Positions 26,967 through 36,302 of a stretch of DNA of 64,000 nt are shown piece after piece. Made by a program: the position numbers and the translations under genes. A model generated the notes under the pieces. It had not been told where the DNA came from. It was given only the letters and a program-made list of their open reading frames with translations, and did no database searches. Source of the DNA: an uncultured Muribaculaceae bacterium (GTDB taxonomy: Bacteria > Bacteroidota > Bacteroidia > Bacteroidales > Muribaculaceae). The stretch spans positions 17,106 through 81,105 of the forward strand of contig CAJOFH010000018.1 in the NCBI GenBank assembly GCA_905233845.1, in the 5' to 3' direction. Position 1 is the stretch's first letter, and every line of letters begins with the position of its first letter.

Positions 26967-27049
26967 ACGACTGTGGCGAAATTGGTAGACGCATTAGATT
27001 TAAGCTCTAATGGACGTAGTCCGTAAGGGTTCGATTCCCTTCAGTCGTA
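26967..27049 (+). tRNA. tRNA-Leu (anticodon TAA)
   Basis: Acceptor ACGACTG pairs with CAGTCGT, with an A discriminator. The D-arm GGCGAAATTGGTAGACGC, the anticodon arm TTAGA-TTTAAGC-TCTAA with anticodon TAA, a short extra arm and the T-arm GGGTTCGATTCCC are all present. CCA is not encoded (ACAAAG follows), as is common in Bacteroidetes. Confidence 0.95.
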
Positions 27050-27153
27050 CAAAGCAAATAATGCTGGGCGGTTTTTATTGCATTCCCTGTCTCAGTAACA
27101 TATGGTGGTGTGCGAGATTACCTTGACAAAAGGTGATTTAGCCTCCGCCTTTT

Positions 27154-27184
27154 TTGTTGCTGTGCCAAATTTATTGTACCTTTG
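27154..27184 (+). promoter_or_regulatory. Promoter of the AlbA_2 gene
   Basis: TTG, a 20-base spacer and TACCTTTG lie only eight bases before the ATG at 27193, predicting a leaderless or nearly leaderless mRNA. Confidence 0.65.
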
Positions 27185-27192
27185 CAATTGTT

Positions 27193-27837
27193 ATGGAGAC
27201 CAAGAGGAAAGGTTATATCGCGTCGCTCATTGAGCAGGGCGAGCACGAGCATCAGGACTTCAAGTACCAGATTACCGACGCCCGCAAGATTGCGCGCTCC
27301 ATCAGTGCCTTTGCCAACCATAGCGGTGGCCATCTGCTCGTGGGTGTGAAAGACAACGGCAGCATCGTGGGCGTGAGCAGCGACGAGGAAATATATATGA
27401 TAGAACAGGCGGCTCAGATGTACTGCCAACCCGAGCAGCAGGTTAAGTTCAAAGTGTTCAGGGTCGCAGGGAAGAGTGTACTCAAGGTCGATATCGACGA
27501 AGCTGCCGACAAACCCGTTAAGGCTCCCGATGACAACGGACAGTGGCGAGCCTACTACCGTGTCGCCGACGAGAACGTCCTCGCCAGCTCCACTCATGTG
27601 AAGGTGATGCAGCTCAAAAGCGAACCCGCACCTGACGACGTGGTGATAAACCTGACCGAAAAAGAAGAAATGTTGCTCGACTATCTGCAAGACCACGGCG
27701 GCATTACCCTAAGCGGCTACGAACGCCTGGCCCACATTTCATTCTTCACTGCCCAGCGCACCGCAGTGAAACTCTGCGAGATGGGCATCATCGAAATCCA
27801 ATACCACAACAACCAGTGCCTTCTCTGCCTTACCTAA
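27193..27837 (+). CDS. AlbA_2 (Schlafen-type) putative DNA-binding protein
   Basis: A 214-residue protein with an AlbA_2 / Schlafen AAA_4-type N-terminal domain: E-x-QDFK...ARKIARSISAFANHSGGHLLVGVKDNGSIVGV at residues 18-65, then the VDIDEA...YYRVADENVLA strand region. The C-terminal 70 residues (LLDYLQDHGGITLSGYERLAHISFFTAQRTAVKL) look like a winged helix. Members are usually transcription regulators or nucleases in defence loci; the role here is open. The ORF track starts at 27154, but that reading covers the promoter; ATG 27193 is preferred. The gene is rich in C-ending codons and sits directly after a tRNA gene, a common place for acquired genes. Confidence 0.78.
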   Translation: METKRKGYIASLIEQGEHEHQDFKYQITDARKIARSISAFANHSGGHLLVGVKDNGSIVGVSSDEEIYMIEQAAQMYCQPEQQVKFKVFRVAGKSVLKVDIDEAADKPVKAPDDNGQWRAYYRVADENVLASSTHVKVMQLKSEPAPDDVVINLTEKEEMLLDYLQDHGGITLSGYERLAHISFFTAQRTAVKLCEMGIIEIQYHNNQCLLCLT

Positions 27838-28057
27838 TCCTTTTTATCAAACAATTAATCACAATTACTGACAATTTTCATTTGACACTGAACGCCTAGT
27901 GGAAAGGATTTTGTATTTTTTTTTGGATGTTTCAAATATTTTTAATAATTTTGGGGCAAATAATATATAATTGGTATCATTGATAGCTAAATAAGAGCAA
28001 ATGAGAATATTTCATATATTAATTAACTTTTTTGTCTAACTAAAAAACTAAGCATTT

Positions 28058-28960
28058 ATGAAAAAAGTTTTATTAGCTTTAGCATTATGCGTGTCTTTTA
28101 GTGGGATGGCACAGCTGGTGAATGTGACCTCAATCGACAAGGTCAACATTCCCGAGAGTGCCGTAAACAAAGTTGCAGCCATTAGTCCGCAGGGTGACTA
28201 CATCCTTGTGACTACCGACTACAACAAAGGTCTCACTAAATATGACTTGGCAACAGGCGCTACTCAGGTTGTTACCCAGGCGCAAGGAGCCGGTTTTGAC
28301 ACAAAGATTTCTCCCGACGGACAGACCGTTGTCTATCGTGAGAGGTCGGCCAACAAAAAGCACTTGCAGATGAAAGCCGTCAAGAGCAAGAATCTGACAA
28401 CAGGTGCCGAGCAACAGGTGGTTAAGCCCACCCGTGAACTGCAGGGAGTAGCCATCGATGGCAACACCGCAGTTGCCGTTAACAATGGCAAGATTGCCAA
28501 AAAGGCTATCGCCGACGGCAAGGCAAAGGTTAGCGCTCCTGTGCTGTCGACCAAGAACTACTTAATGTACGTTACCCGCGACGGCAAGACCACTGAGCTT
28601 GCCCCCAACGGCAAGGCCTACCGCTATATTTGGGCATCACTGTCGCCCGATGCAAGTAAGGTAGTGTACTGCTGCAGTGGCAAGGGTGCTTATGTGTGCG
28701 ACATCGACGGCACTGGCTTGAAGAGCCTCGGCAACTACCGCGCTCCCAAGTGGATGGGCAACGACATGGTGGTAGCTATGGATTGCAAGGACAACGGCGA
28801 GGTGTTCACCTCGAGCGAGATTGTTGTCCTTGACCTCAGCGGCAACAAGCAGGTTCTCACTGGCGATGACGTGATTGCCATGTATCCACTGCCAGCAAGT
28901 GGTAAGATTGCTTTCTCTACTCCAACTGGAGAGGCTTATATTATTAACATCACTAAATAA
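28058..28960 (+). CDS. Secreted TolB-like (PD40 propeller) protein
   Basis: A 300-residue protein with a signal peptide (MKKVLLALALCVSFSGMAQ). It has repeated propeller strands of WD40-like PD40 type: AAISPQGDYILVTTDY, TKISPDGQTVVYRE, ASLSPDASKVVYC and MYPLPASGKIAFSTP. Such propellers usually bind peptides or other proteins in the periplasm. It lacks the N-terminal domain of true TolB. Fifteen bases separate it from the 1276-residue protein gene, so the two are likely cotranscribed and may act on the same envelope target. Confidence 0.78.
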   Translation: MKKVLLALALCVSFSGMAQLVNVTSIDKVNIPESAVNKVAAISPQGDYILVTTDYNKGLTKYDLATGATQVVTQAQGAGFDTKISPDGQTVVYRERSANKKHLQMKAVKSKNLTTGAEQQVVKPTRELQGVAIDGNTAVAVNNGKIAKKAIADGKAKVSAPVLSTKNYLMYVTRDGKTTELAPNGKAYRYIWASLSPDASKVVYCCSGKGAYVCDIDGTGLKSLGNYRAPKWMGNDMVVAMDCKDNGEVFTSSEIVVLDLSGNKQVLTGDDVIAMYPLPASGKIAFSTPTGEAYIINITK

Positions 28961-28975
28961 TGGAGGAACTGAATC

Positions 28976-31900
28976 ATGAAGAAAATAATACTTTTAGCAG
29001 CAGCTCTTGTAGTTGGCTTTTCTCTTCAGGCAAAGACCGCCGATGAGTTCCGCATTTATTTGAATCCTGGTCACGGCAGCTATGGCGCTAACGACCGCCC
29101 AATGAAGACCATTGGTCACCCCAACACTGGCGTGCTCAATGCCGAGGGAACAACTTGGATTGATACTGATACATTAGGCTTCTACGAAGGCCGTGGCACC
29201 CTGCCACGCGCGTTTGCCATTAAGAATTATCTTAAATCGGTAGGCGTAGAGAGCGAGAACATCGTTATGTCTCGCGAGGCAAATGGCCCCTGGCCCTATA
29301 CTACCCCTAATAGCGAATACGACCCCGACTGCATCTACAACAAGAACCTCGCCGACATCTGCGAGGAGGTGGAGGAAGGCAACTACGATATGTTCATCTC
29401 GTCGCACTCTAATGCGGCAACTGATGGAACTTCAACCAACTATCCTCTGTTCCTGTATCGTGGCTACGACACTGGCACCACAGGACAAGCCGGTTATGAC
29501 GGCCCAGGCGTTGAGGGCAGTGACGACATGGCTCGCACCGTGTGGCCCTATCACTACATGGGCGATATTGAGCCACAGAGCCATTACAGCGTGACCAACA
29601 TGAACGTGCGTGGCGACATCAGCTTCTATGGCAGCTACAGCACTTCTACTCGTCTCAATGGTAAGCAATATTCAGGTTATCTTGGTGTGCTCAAGCATGG
29701 CGTTCCTGGATATCTGTTGGAGGGCTTCTTCCACACCTATCAGCCTGCACGTCACCGCGCGCTGAACTTTGACTATGATCGTCTTGAGGGTATCCGCGAG
29801 GCTCGTGGTGTTGCCACTTATTGGGGCTTCAACCTAAATGGCAAGGGCGAGATTGCAGGTACTGTTAAGGACTTGCACGAGAAGATTGTCAACAACCTCT
29901 ACAACTACGCTTATGGCAGCGACGACCAATGGCTGCCTATCAATGGCGCACAGGTAGTCCTCAAGAAGGACGGCGCTGAGGTTGCAAACTATACAGTTGA
30001 CCAAGAGTGGAACGGCTTCTTCGCATTCTTCGACCTCGAGCCAGGCAACTACACTGTTGAGGCTACTGCCGAAGGCTACAAGTTGCTTGAGGCTCCCATC
30101 GCAGCAACCGTTACCGCCAACAACACTTGCTACTCATTCGTGAAACTCGAGAACGTGGACTACGTTCCCGAGGAAATCGTTTATGAGAACTATCCCGATC
30201 CAGCACAGCCTGGCTATCTGGGACTTGCTGGCACTTATATCTTCGGTCAAGATGAGGGAACCACCTACACCGACGACATGACTGGCACCTTGGTTCAAGC
30301 ACTCCAGTATGGTGACTCGACTATCGTCCTCACTCACGAGGGCACCTTGGCTCACCTCTACATCGTTGACAACAACACCAAGCAGATGGTTAAGGAGCTC
30401 AACACCGAGGGCTTGTTTACTATGGAGGGCAACCCAGGCTTCTACAACCAGATTGGTGCTATTGCTCTGAGTGCCGACCGCAAGCTCGTGGGTGTGACTT
30501 CGGTTCGTACATCTTATGCCGACGGCAATGTGCCTGCTGGCTACCAGCGTGGAACTATGCACGCTTACTACTGGGAAGACTTTGATGCTGCACCAACCGA
30601 CTGGTTCAATACTAAGTACTCGTCTAACTGGTACAATAGTGACCTCGGATTTGGCCTGGCAGTGAGTGGTCCAATTAATGAGTGTATGGTTTGCGTTCCA
30701 GCTCCTACCAGTGGTTCTACCCGTGGCGTTCGTCCAGCATTCTTCGTAATTCAGGACGGCAACGTGGTAAGCACCAGCCGTGCTAACGCCAATGCCACTA
30801 TCGCTCTGACCGAACTTGGTGACCCATTGGCTACCGAGGGCAATATCGACAACTATCCTGTTGATAACTTCGGTTGCATCAAGGTGGCTGTTTCTCCATT
30901 TGACGACCATGCGTTCATCATTGGTGGCTCTAAGGCTGGAAAACTCTATGAGTTCCCAGTTACTGCCGATGGTGGTGTTCCCACTTACAACGTGTTCAAT
31001 GCCGATCCTGAGTTGCTTGGCAATGGTATGCAAATCTTCAAGTATGCAGGTCACGTTCTCATGGTTGCTCCTTATGGAACCAAGAATGACGTGAAGGGTA
31101 TCAAGATTTATGACATGACCGATGGCTTGGCAAATGCTACTCTCCTTAAGACCATCAACACCGACATCGTTGGTGCTAAGGCTATCACAGCCAACTCGGC
31201 CGACTTCGCTTGGGCTGGCGCTGTAGTGAACCAAGAGGATATCCACGCTTATCTCGTGGGCAGCGACGTGAATGTGGTAAGATTTGCCACCGACGACGTA
31301 GAGCAACCTAAGGTTAAGGGTATCTATGCCTATAACTTGAACTACCAGAACAATGATGGCACCTACACCTTCACATTCAACGCCAATGACAATGCCAACG
31401 AGGCTTACATCAACTTCTACGACAACGAAACTGGCGAGTTGCTGGGAACTATCGAGATTCCAAACGTAGTTCTTGGTGAGAATGAGTTTACTGTATCTCA
31501 AGAACAGCTTCCTGGCGAGTATGGCACTAACATGAACTGGGATATCACTCTCGTAGGCGAACCAATCGCACGCATCGACCAGCTCAGCGAGCTCAACAGC
31601 GACTGCGTCTACAGTGGTTGCCTCTTCAACAATGTTGACAAGAATCCTGAGAGTCCATACTTTGGCAACATCTATGTGGCAAACCGCATATCTCAACCTA
31701 ATGCAGGTAATGGTCTCTACATTTACGACCCAATGATGACACGTCAAAACAGCACTGCTTATCATGGTGAGACCATGCTCAGCAGCCCATACCGCTTGGC
31801 TGTAGCACCCGATGGAACAGTCTACATCCCCGACTGGAGCGATCCATACTCAGGTGTATATGTTGCTGACCCAGCAAATATCGAGGCTGACTTCACTCAG

Positions 31901-32806
31901 TTCTTCTTGGGAACTCGTGCTAGTAGCGGTTTGTTCACCAACGAGGATGGCGTGAAGGTTGGTGGCTCGGCAACTTCGGTAGCCTTCATCGGCTCTGGTG
32001 CCGACACCAAGATGTTTGTATTCTCTGAGGACGTTCCCGGACCTTCGGGCAACGGCAACGGCGTAGCTATCTACAACGTGGGTAACGAAGATGGTACTAT
32101 CGCCAGGACTTGGGGCGTGGCTCCCGACAACTACTTCGACATTGGCTCTAAGATGCTCAACACTAACGGTAACGTAGTTCCTACCGAGGACGGTGGAGCA
32201 TTCGTTTCGCAGGTTCGTAGCGCTGGCAACAACCAGAGCGGTGTACCTTCGTTCGTATATGTGAACCCCGAAGGCCAAATCGTCTTCAACTCGGGTAGCG
32301 ACCTGCAAGACCTCAACGGCTCGCTTGGTGCTGGTATGGCTGTAAGCAACGACGGAAAGACTCTTGTTATCAACAACGGAAGTGGTGAGGTAGAGTTCTT
32401 CGACCTCGCTTGGAACCGCGACGGAGGTACTCCAGTTATCACTCCACGTGGTTACTCGTTCGTCAGCGCTGCTCGCCGCAACGATGGTTCGTCGCACAAT
32501 AACTACATCTATCAGATGAACTTCGACTATGGCGGCAACCTCATCGTTACCGGTAACAAGGTGGCTATGTACTCTATTCCTACCAACAACAACGAGAACA
32601 GCACTCCAGCCAAGAAGGAATATCTCGTGACTAAGGAAGACCCAACTGGCATCAACACCGTGAATGTTGACAAGAACAAGAAGGTTGTTTCGGTTAAGTA
32701 CGTGAACGTGGCTGGTATCGAGTCGAGCACTCCATTCCAGGGTGTAAACATCGTTGTAACTCGCTACGAGGACGGCTCACAAACTTCTACTAAGGTTATC
32801 AAGTAA
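28976..32806 (+). CDS. Large secreted amidase/propeller protein with T9SS-like tail
   Basis: A 1276-residue protein with a signal peptide (1-19). Residues about 25-285 look like an Amidase_3 (N-acetylmuramoyl-L-alanine amidase) domain: zinc His in YLNPGHGSYG, a Glu in FYEGRG, the second His in FISSHSNAA, and Glu in GYLLEGFFHTY. A carboxypeptidase-regulatory-like domain follows (about 320-390, GYKLLEAPIAATVT), then two propeller-like regions (about 400-780 and 880-1220). The last 45 residues (VSVKYVNVAGIESSTPFQGVNIVV...STKVIK) resemble a type A sorting domain of the type IX secretion system. A peptidoglycan or glycopeptide substrate is inferred. Its 3' end is duplicated at 36303. Confidence 0.75.
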   Translation: MKKIILLAAALVVGFSLQAKTADEFRIYLNPGHGSYGANDRPMKTIGHPNTGVLNAEGTTWIDTDTLGFYEGRGTLPRAFAIKNYLKSVGVESENIVMSREANGPWPYTTPNSEYDPDCIYNKNLADICEEVEEGNYDMFISSHSNAATDGTSTNYPLFLYRGYDTGTTGQAGYDGPGVEGSDDMARTVWPYHYMGDIEPQSHYSVTNMNVRGDISFYGSYSTSTRLNGKQYSGYLGVLKHGVPGYLLEGFFHTYQPARHRALNFDYDRLEGIREARGVATYWGFNLNGKGEIAGTVKDLHEKIVNNLYNYAYGSDDQWLPINGAQVVLKKDGAEVANYTVDQEWNGFFAFFDLEPGNYTVEATAEGYKLLEAPIAATVTANNTCYSFVKLENVDYVPEEIVYENYPDPAQPGYLGLAGTYIFGQDEGTTYTDDMTGTLVQALQYGDSTIVLTHEGTLAHLYIVDNNTKQMVKELNTEGLFTMEGNPGFYNQIGAIALSADRKLVGVTSVRTSYADGNVPAGYQRGTMHAYYWEDFDAAPTDWFNTKYSSNWYNSDLGFGLAVSGPINECMVCVPAPTSGSTRGVRPAFFVIQDGNVVSTSRANANATIALTELGDPLATEGNIDNYPVDNFGCIKVAVSPFDDHAFIIGGSKAGKLYEFPVTADGGVPTYNVFNADPELLGNGMQIFKYAGHVLMVAPYGTKNDVKGIKIYDMTDGLANATLLKTINTDIVGAKAITANSADFAWAGAVVNQEDIHAYLVGSDVNVVRFATDDVEQPKVKGIYAYNLNYQNNDGTYTFTFNANDNANEAYINFYDNETGELLGTIEIPNVVLGENEFTVSQEQLPGEYGTNMNWDITLVGEPIARIDQLSELNSDCVYSGCLFNNVDKNPESPYFGNIYVANRISQPNAGNGLYIYDPMMTRQNSTAYHGETMLSSPYRLAVAPDGTVYIPDWSDPYSGVYVADPANIEADFTQFFLGTRASSGLFTNEDGVKVGGSATSVAFIGSGADTKMFVFSEDVPGPSGNGNGVAIYNVGNEDGTIARTWGVAPDNYFDIGSKMLNTNGNVVPTEDGGAFVSQVRSAGNNQSGVPSFVYVNPEGQIVFNSGSDLQDLNGSLGAGMAVSNDGKTLVINNGSGEVEFFDLAWNRDGGTPVITPRGYSFVSAARRNDGSSHNNYIYQMNFDYGGNLIVTGNKVAMYSIPTNNNENSTPAKKEYLVTKEDPTGINTVNVDKNKKVVSVKYVNVAGIESSTPFQGVNIVVTRYEDGSQTSTKVIK

Positions 32807-32869
32807 TCCTGTTACTTAACACATAACCAACTAAAAAGATGCTGTGCAGTTATCGCACAGCATCTTTTT
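32791..32869. repeat. 79-bp direct repeat, left copy
   Basis: Covers the last codons (KVIK-stop) of the 1276-residue gene, its 3' UTR and its terminator. It matches 36303-36381 at 76 of 79 positions by eye. Confidence 0.9.
32833..32869. terminator. Bidirectional terminator
   Basis: A 15-bp stem AAAAAGATGCTGTGC / GCACAGCATCTTTTT with a seven-base loop gives a T run in both directions. It separates the 1276-residue gene (+) from the convergent anti-sigma/barrel gene (-). Confidence 0.85.
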
Positions 32870-32892
32870 TCAGTATTATTAATTATGCTTTA

Positions 32893-34176
32893 TTATTTGC
32901 CTAGATTCAGGCGGATGCCTAAGTTCAGGTCGAAATTGAACGGTTTGTCTTTATAAAGATTATAGATGTCACTACCGTTGTTGAAGTAATATGATACGCC
33001 TGGTTCCACATAAATTCCCAACTTGTCAATTATATTATACTGCGCTCCAATTCCTGCATTTGTCGAGAATTGTGGTCTATGGTCACGGTTGTTGTAGGTT
33101 ATGACCGTTTTCTTTCCTTGATTGTAGCGAGTTATTTGCATGTGATTAGTCACATTAAATTCAATCATCGCTCCTGCAGTAGCATAGACTTGGAAATGCT
33201 CGTTTTTCCATATATTGCGCGACACATCGACAGGCACTCCCAAATAGTTGAACGTTCCACCGATTTCTTGATAGGTGATACCAACTTTAGCTTCAGCCTT
33301 TTGCTTCAGTCTAGTAAATATCAAGCCACTACCTATCTTCCACTTGTCATCAATATTGAAGGCAACCTTTGCTCCAACTCTTATGGGCACTTGATGAGGG
33401 TAATTGTAATCATTAGGATCATTGCTATATTGGAAAGGTTCGTCCGACGAACCTGGATTATGGCCGTTGGAAGGAGGATTAGCAGGTGAATTAAGATCTG
33501 CATTCCATTGCGCCTGACTGGACATTGTGCCAATACCACTATAATATAGCGACACATTTATCTTGTTTTCTGCTCTTTTAGCTGCAAACCTTGTGTTTGA
33601 ATTAATTGTGAATAATGGCTCTTTTTGCTCGTTTTTCTGAGGCTTGACACTTTGTTGATTCGGTGTTGGGGGAGTTGTGGGCTTCTTGATTTTTTGATTT
33701 TCTTTTTGTGGCGACGGGGCCGCTTCTTCCACTTCTGTTTTTATAATGTTTTCTTCAACAGAAGTTTCTGCTTTAATGTACTCTTTGGTGGCTGTAGTCA
33801 CTGCAGTGGCTTTGCTAGCTATTCCATTATTGACATTACTTTGTTGAGCAAGAGGTTGGTCAACAATATCATCAGCATCTTCTTCGGGAGATGAGGTAGG
33901 CATCTTCACATCCTTTCTGGGAGTTTCAGTTTTAGCCACTTCATTGCCATTATATGTCATTTGCGACTCTTGATTGCACAACACTCGAAACATCACTACC
34001 ACAGCAATTACTGCTGCAGCCACAGCAGCAACCTTACCCCAGCGTGCCAAATTATAACCTTTGTTGACCTTATTGGCTTTTAATGCAGTATCGATGTCGT
34101 GCCACAACCCCTCAGGCTCTGGCATCTGGTGTTGTGACAAGCGCTCGTGCATTATATCGATAAAGTCGTTGTTCAT
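32893..34176 (-). CDS. Anti-sigma / outer-membrane beta-barrel fusion protein
   Basis: A 427-residue protein, intact paralogue of the broken gene at 15630. The cytoplasmic N-terminal part (about 1-45) has PEPEGLWHDIDTALK, as in Bacteroidetes anti-sigma starts. One membrane span follows (VAAVAAAVIAVVVMF, about 48-66), then a long Lys/Glu/Pro/Thr/Gln periplasmic linker (to about 205). The last 200 residues alternate as an OMP_b-brl-type barrel ending FDLNLGIRLNLGK. It should hold the upstream ECF factor inactive until a signal arrives. Its start overlaps the sigma stop by four bases (ATGA). The function is inferred from order and layout. Confidence 0.75.
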   Translation of the reverse strand: MNNDFIDIMHERLSQHQMPEPEGLWHDIDTALKANKVNKGYNLARWGKVAAVAAAVIAVVVMFRVLCNQESQMTYNGNEVAKTETPRKDVKMPTSSPEEDADDIVDQPLAQQSNVNNGIASKATAVTTATKEYIKAETSVEENIIKTEVEEAAPSPQKENQKIKKPTTPPTPNQQSVKPQKNEQKEPLFTINSNTRFAAKRAENKINVSLYYSGIGTMSSQAQWNADLNSPANPPSNGHNPGSSDEPFQYSNDPNDYNYPHQVPIRVGAKVAFNIDDKWKIGSGLIFTRLKQKAEAKVGITYQEIGGTFNYLGVPVDVSRNIWKNEHFQVYATAGAMIEFNVTNHMQITRYNQGKKTVITYNNRDHRPQFSTNAGIGAQYNIIDKLGIYVEPGVSYYFNNGSDIYNLYKDKPFNFDLNLGIRLNLGK

Positions 34177-34754
34177 ATAGTGGAGTTTTTTAAATCCATA
34201 ATTTTCTGAGCAAGCAGTTTGCGTGCACGGTGGAACTGAGATGCCGAAGTGTTCTCGCTTATTCCAAGCATGCTGGCAATGGTGCGATGAGGTAATTGTT
34301 CAATCGCAAAGAGGTTGAAAACTGTGCGATATCCATCAGGTAACTGTCGCACAAGTTTCATCATATCATCAATGTTGAGTTTCGAAGCAATGGCTGCAAG
34401 TGCAGTTTCTTCGCCTTCTATAATATCATTTTCGAGAGCATCATCAAGCGGCACAATAAAAGGATTGGATTTCTTGCGTCGCAACAGCTGTAGTGATTCA
34501 TTTATTACAATGCGTGACATCCATGAACTCAAAGAGCTCTCATTCTTATAACGGAATGTGCTTAAATTGCTGAAAATCTTTATATAACTGTCTTGAAGCA
34601 CATCTTTCACATCGTCGTCATTAGGCACATAGCGAGAACACACGGCAGTCATGCTACTCACAGTGAGGTCATAGAGTCGCCTCATAGCCTTAGAGTCGCC
34701 TTGCATGATGTCGCGCACGAGTTTTTCATCGATTGCTCCGCTATTTTTGTTCAT
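34173..34754 (-). CDS. ECF RNA polymerase sigma factor
   Basis: A 193-residue ECF factor. Region 2 includes VPNDDDVKDVLQDSYIKIFSNLSTF and SWMSRIVINESLQLLRRKK; region 4 has LPDGYRTVFNLFAIEQLPHRTIASMLGISENTSASQFHRARKLL. It is paralogous to the factor at 17098. It is coupled by ATGA overlap to its anti-sigma/barrel gene and divergent from two lipoprotein genes that are natural candidates for its regulon, although no shared promoter motif could be shown. Confidence 0.92.
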   Translation of the reverse strand: MNKNSGAIDEKLVRDIMQGDSKAMRRLYDLTVSSMTAVCSRYVPNDDDVKDVLQDSYIKIFSNLSTFRYKNESSLSSWMSRIVINESLQLLRRKKSNPFIVPLDDALENDIIEGEETALAAIASKLNIDDMMKLVRQLPDGYRTVFNLFAIEQLPHRTIASMLGISENTSASQFHRARKLLAQKIMDLKNSTI

Positions 34755-34885
34755 TTCTCCAAATAAACTTCTATATTATAAATGCACAACCAACAAAAAT
34801 CTTGCAGAGACATTGCATTTTTTTTGAAAATCATGCAAGATTTCTGATTTTTGAGCATTTAATAAGTGAACAACAATAAAAGAAG

Positions 34886-34893
34886 TAACTTTG
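34886..34893 (+). promoter_or_regulatory. Putative -7 box of the BACON-like lipoprotein gene
   Basis: TAACTTTG lies 27 bases before the ATG at 34921. A matching -33 element is not at the expected distance. Confidence 0.4.
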
Positions 34894-34920
34894 CAAAAAT
34901 AATACATAATCATATCTTAT

Positions 34921-35355
34921 ATGACAAAATTTTTGAAAATATTGCTGCTGGCATGTGTGGCTGCACTTAGTCTTTCCTCCTGTGAGAAAGAAGAACTAAG
35001 AGATGGTGACTGGGAAGCAATGAAATGGATCAATCCCAGCGAACTCGTCCAGCAAGACAAAGTTTTTATTGTCCCTGCCGATGGTGGCAGCTACACATTT
35101 GAATGTAAGAACTATCATCCTTGGATTTCAGATGTCATTGAGGGCAAAGATTATACTGGGCAACTTTTTTCCCCTGACAATGAAGACTTCCATCATCTCA
35201 AAGGCGCCTGGTGGGAAGTGAAGATTGACAAGAAACTTGTAACTATCACTTTCTCACCTCTTGACAGCGAGACCGATGCACGAGACTTGACAGTTGACTT
35301 AACCGCTGGCGACATTTTTGACCATCTCAGGTTCTCTCAAAAAAGGGAAAGTTAA
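34921..35355 (+). CDS. BACON-like small lipoprotein
   Basis: A 144-residue lipoprotein: signal FLKILLLACVAALSLSSC with lipobox LSSC. The mature part, VFIVPADGGSYTFECKNYHPWISDV...ATDARDLTVDLTAGD-like, follows the pattern of BACON domains (a PADGGSYTF strand, an aromatic-rich middle, a closing strand). These are usually carbohydrate- or mucin-associated modules on Bacteroidetes surface proteins. It stands alone rather than attached to an enzyme. It is followed 57 bases later by another lipoprotein gene and is divergent from the sigma factor. Confidence 0.65.
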   Translation: MTKFLKILLLACVAALSLSSCEKEELRDGDWEAMKWINPSELVQQDKVFIVPADGGSYTFECKNYHPWISDVIEGKDYTGQLFSPDNEDFHHLKGAWWEVKIDKKLVTITFSPLDSETDARDLTVDLTAGDIFDHLRFSQKRES

Positions 35356-35412
35356 ACTGGCAAGCGATTCGCACGATTAGTGATTAAGGAAAACCATAAA
35401 AAGAGATTAGAC

Positions 35413-36291
35413 ATGAAAATCAATATTTTACTTTCATTACTACTCACGCTGCTGATGTGCTCATGCAGTGATGAGAAAGACGAGCCTGTTTATCGCGAGA
35501 ATCCTGTACGCGAAGCACCTCTTTTGGCTAGTTATCATCAGAAATTTGGAAATTGCGAGATGTGGCCAAAGAGAGTGATTGATGACAGCGAGTTAACAGG
35601 GATAGGTGGGGACTATTACTACTGGAACGCCCATAAAGCCGAAGCCCAAACAATGGAAGAGTTAATGGCATTGTGCGATGTTCCTGAAGATTTGTTGTCA
35701 GCGATGTCAACCCGCAATCTTGCGCTCACTTGTTTCATGCATCCCTATAACACGATTCCTCTCTTTTATAACTCAATTTATCAGAGCGTCTTTACCATGA
35801 CTCTTGCCAATAGCTATGAGGAGATCATGCGTCGCCGTTCTGGAGCAGCAGAGCTGCTCAACCTATATTGTGAACTTGAATACCCGAAATCAAGAACTGA
35901 AAAACCAACTGCTGGCTTGAGTTATGAAGACTATAAGACAAGTGCCTGCGAAAGCTATGCTCACCTTAATGGACTATCTCTTTTCTTGATGACGGCAGTT
36001 GACTATAATGCACTGAACAAAGAACAATTGGCACGGCTCTCAAGCGAGATTTTCAGAAAGATTGACAACATTGCTGCCGCAGATGAGGAGATGCACTACG
36101 AAGGCTATCGATACACATATCTCATAGGAGCTTTCATCGCCTATCATTATGACAACAAACTCAGTGAAAACGAAGTGAATTTACTGCGCACTTTCATTGC
36201 CTCACAAGGAGTGCCAAGCAACGAATATTATTCTCGCGCAACCGCAGTCATCTCGCAAAGCCTTGAACGCATGCAACAATTGGCGCAATAA
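35413..36291 (+). CDS. Hypothetical lipoprotein
   Basis: A 292-residue lipoprotein not recognised as a known family. The signal MKINILLSLLLTLLMCSC has lipobox LMCSC. The mature part is mainly helical, with ETMEELMALCDVPEDLLSAMSTRNLALTCF and LARLSSEIFRKIDNIAAADEEMHY. The ORF track starts 11 codons earlier; the ATG at 35413 places the signal peptide at the N-terminus. It probably forms an operon with the BACON-like lipoprotein. Twelve bases after its stop, the 79-bp repeat copy begins. Confidence 0.7.
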   Translation: MKINILLSLLLTLLMCSCSDEKDEPVYRENPVREAPLLASYHQKFGNCEMWPKRVIDDSELTGIGGDYYYWNAHKAEAQTMEELMALCDVPEDLLSAMSTRNLALTCFMHPYNTIPLFYNSIYQSVFTMTLANSYEEIMRRRSGAAELLNLYCELEYPKSRTEKPTAGLSYEDYKTSACESYAHLNGLSLFLMTAVDYNALNKEQLARLSSEIFRKIDNIAAADEEMHYEGYRYTYLIGAFIAYHYDNKLSENEVNLLRTFIASQGVPSNEYYSRATAVISQSLERMQQLAQ

Positions 36292-36302
36292 TTAAACCCA
36301 AA

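Noticed and set aside
30134-31765. 543-codon minus-strand ORF opposite the 1276-residue gene
   Set aside because: Shadow of a well-supported plus-strand gene; composition is low complexity in Val/Ile/His/Ser, with no start context or family match.
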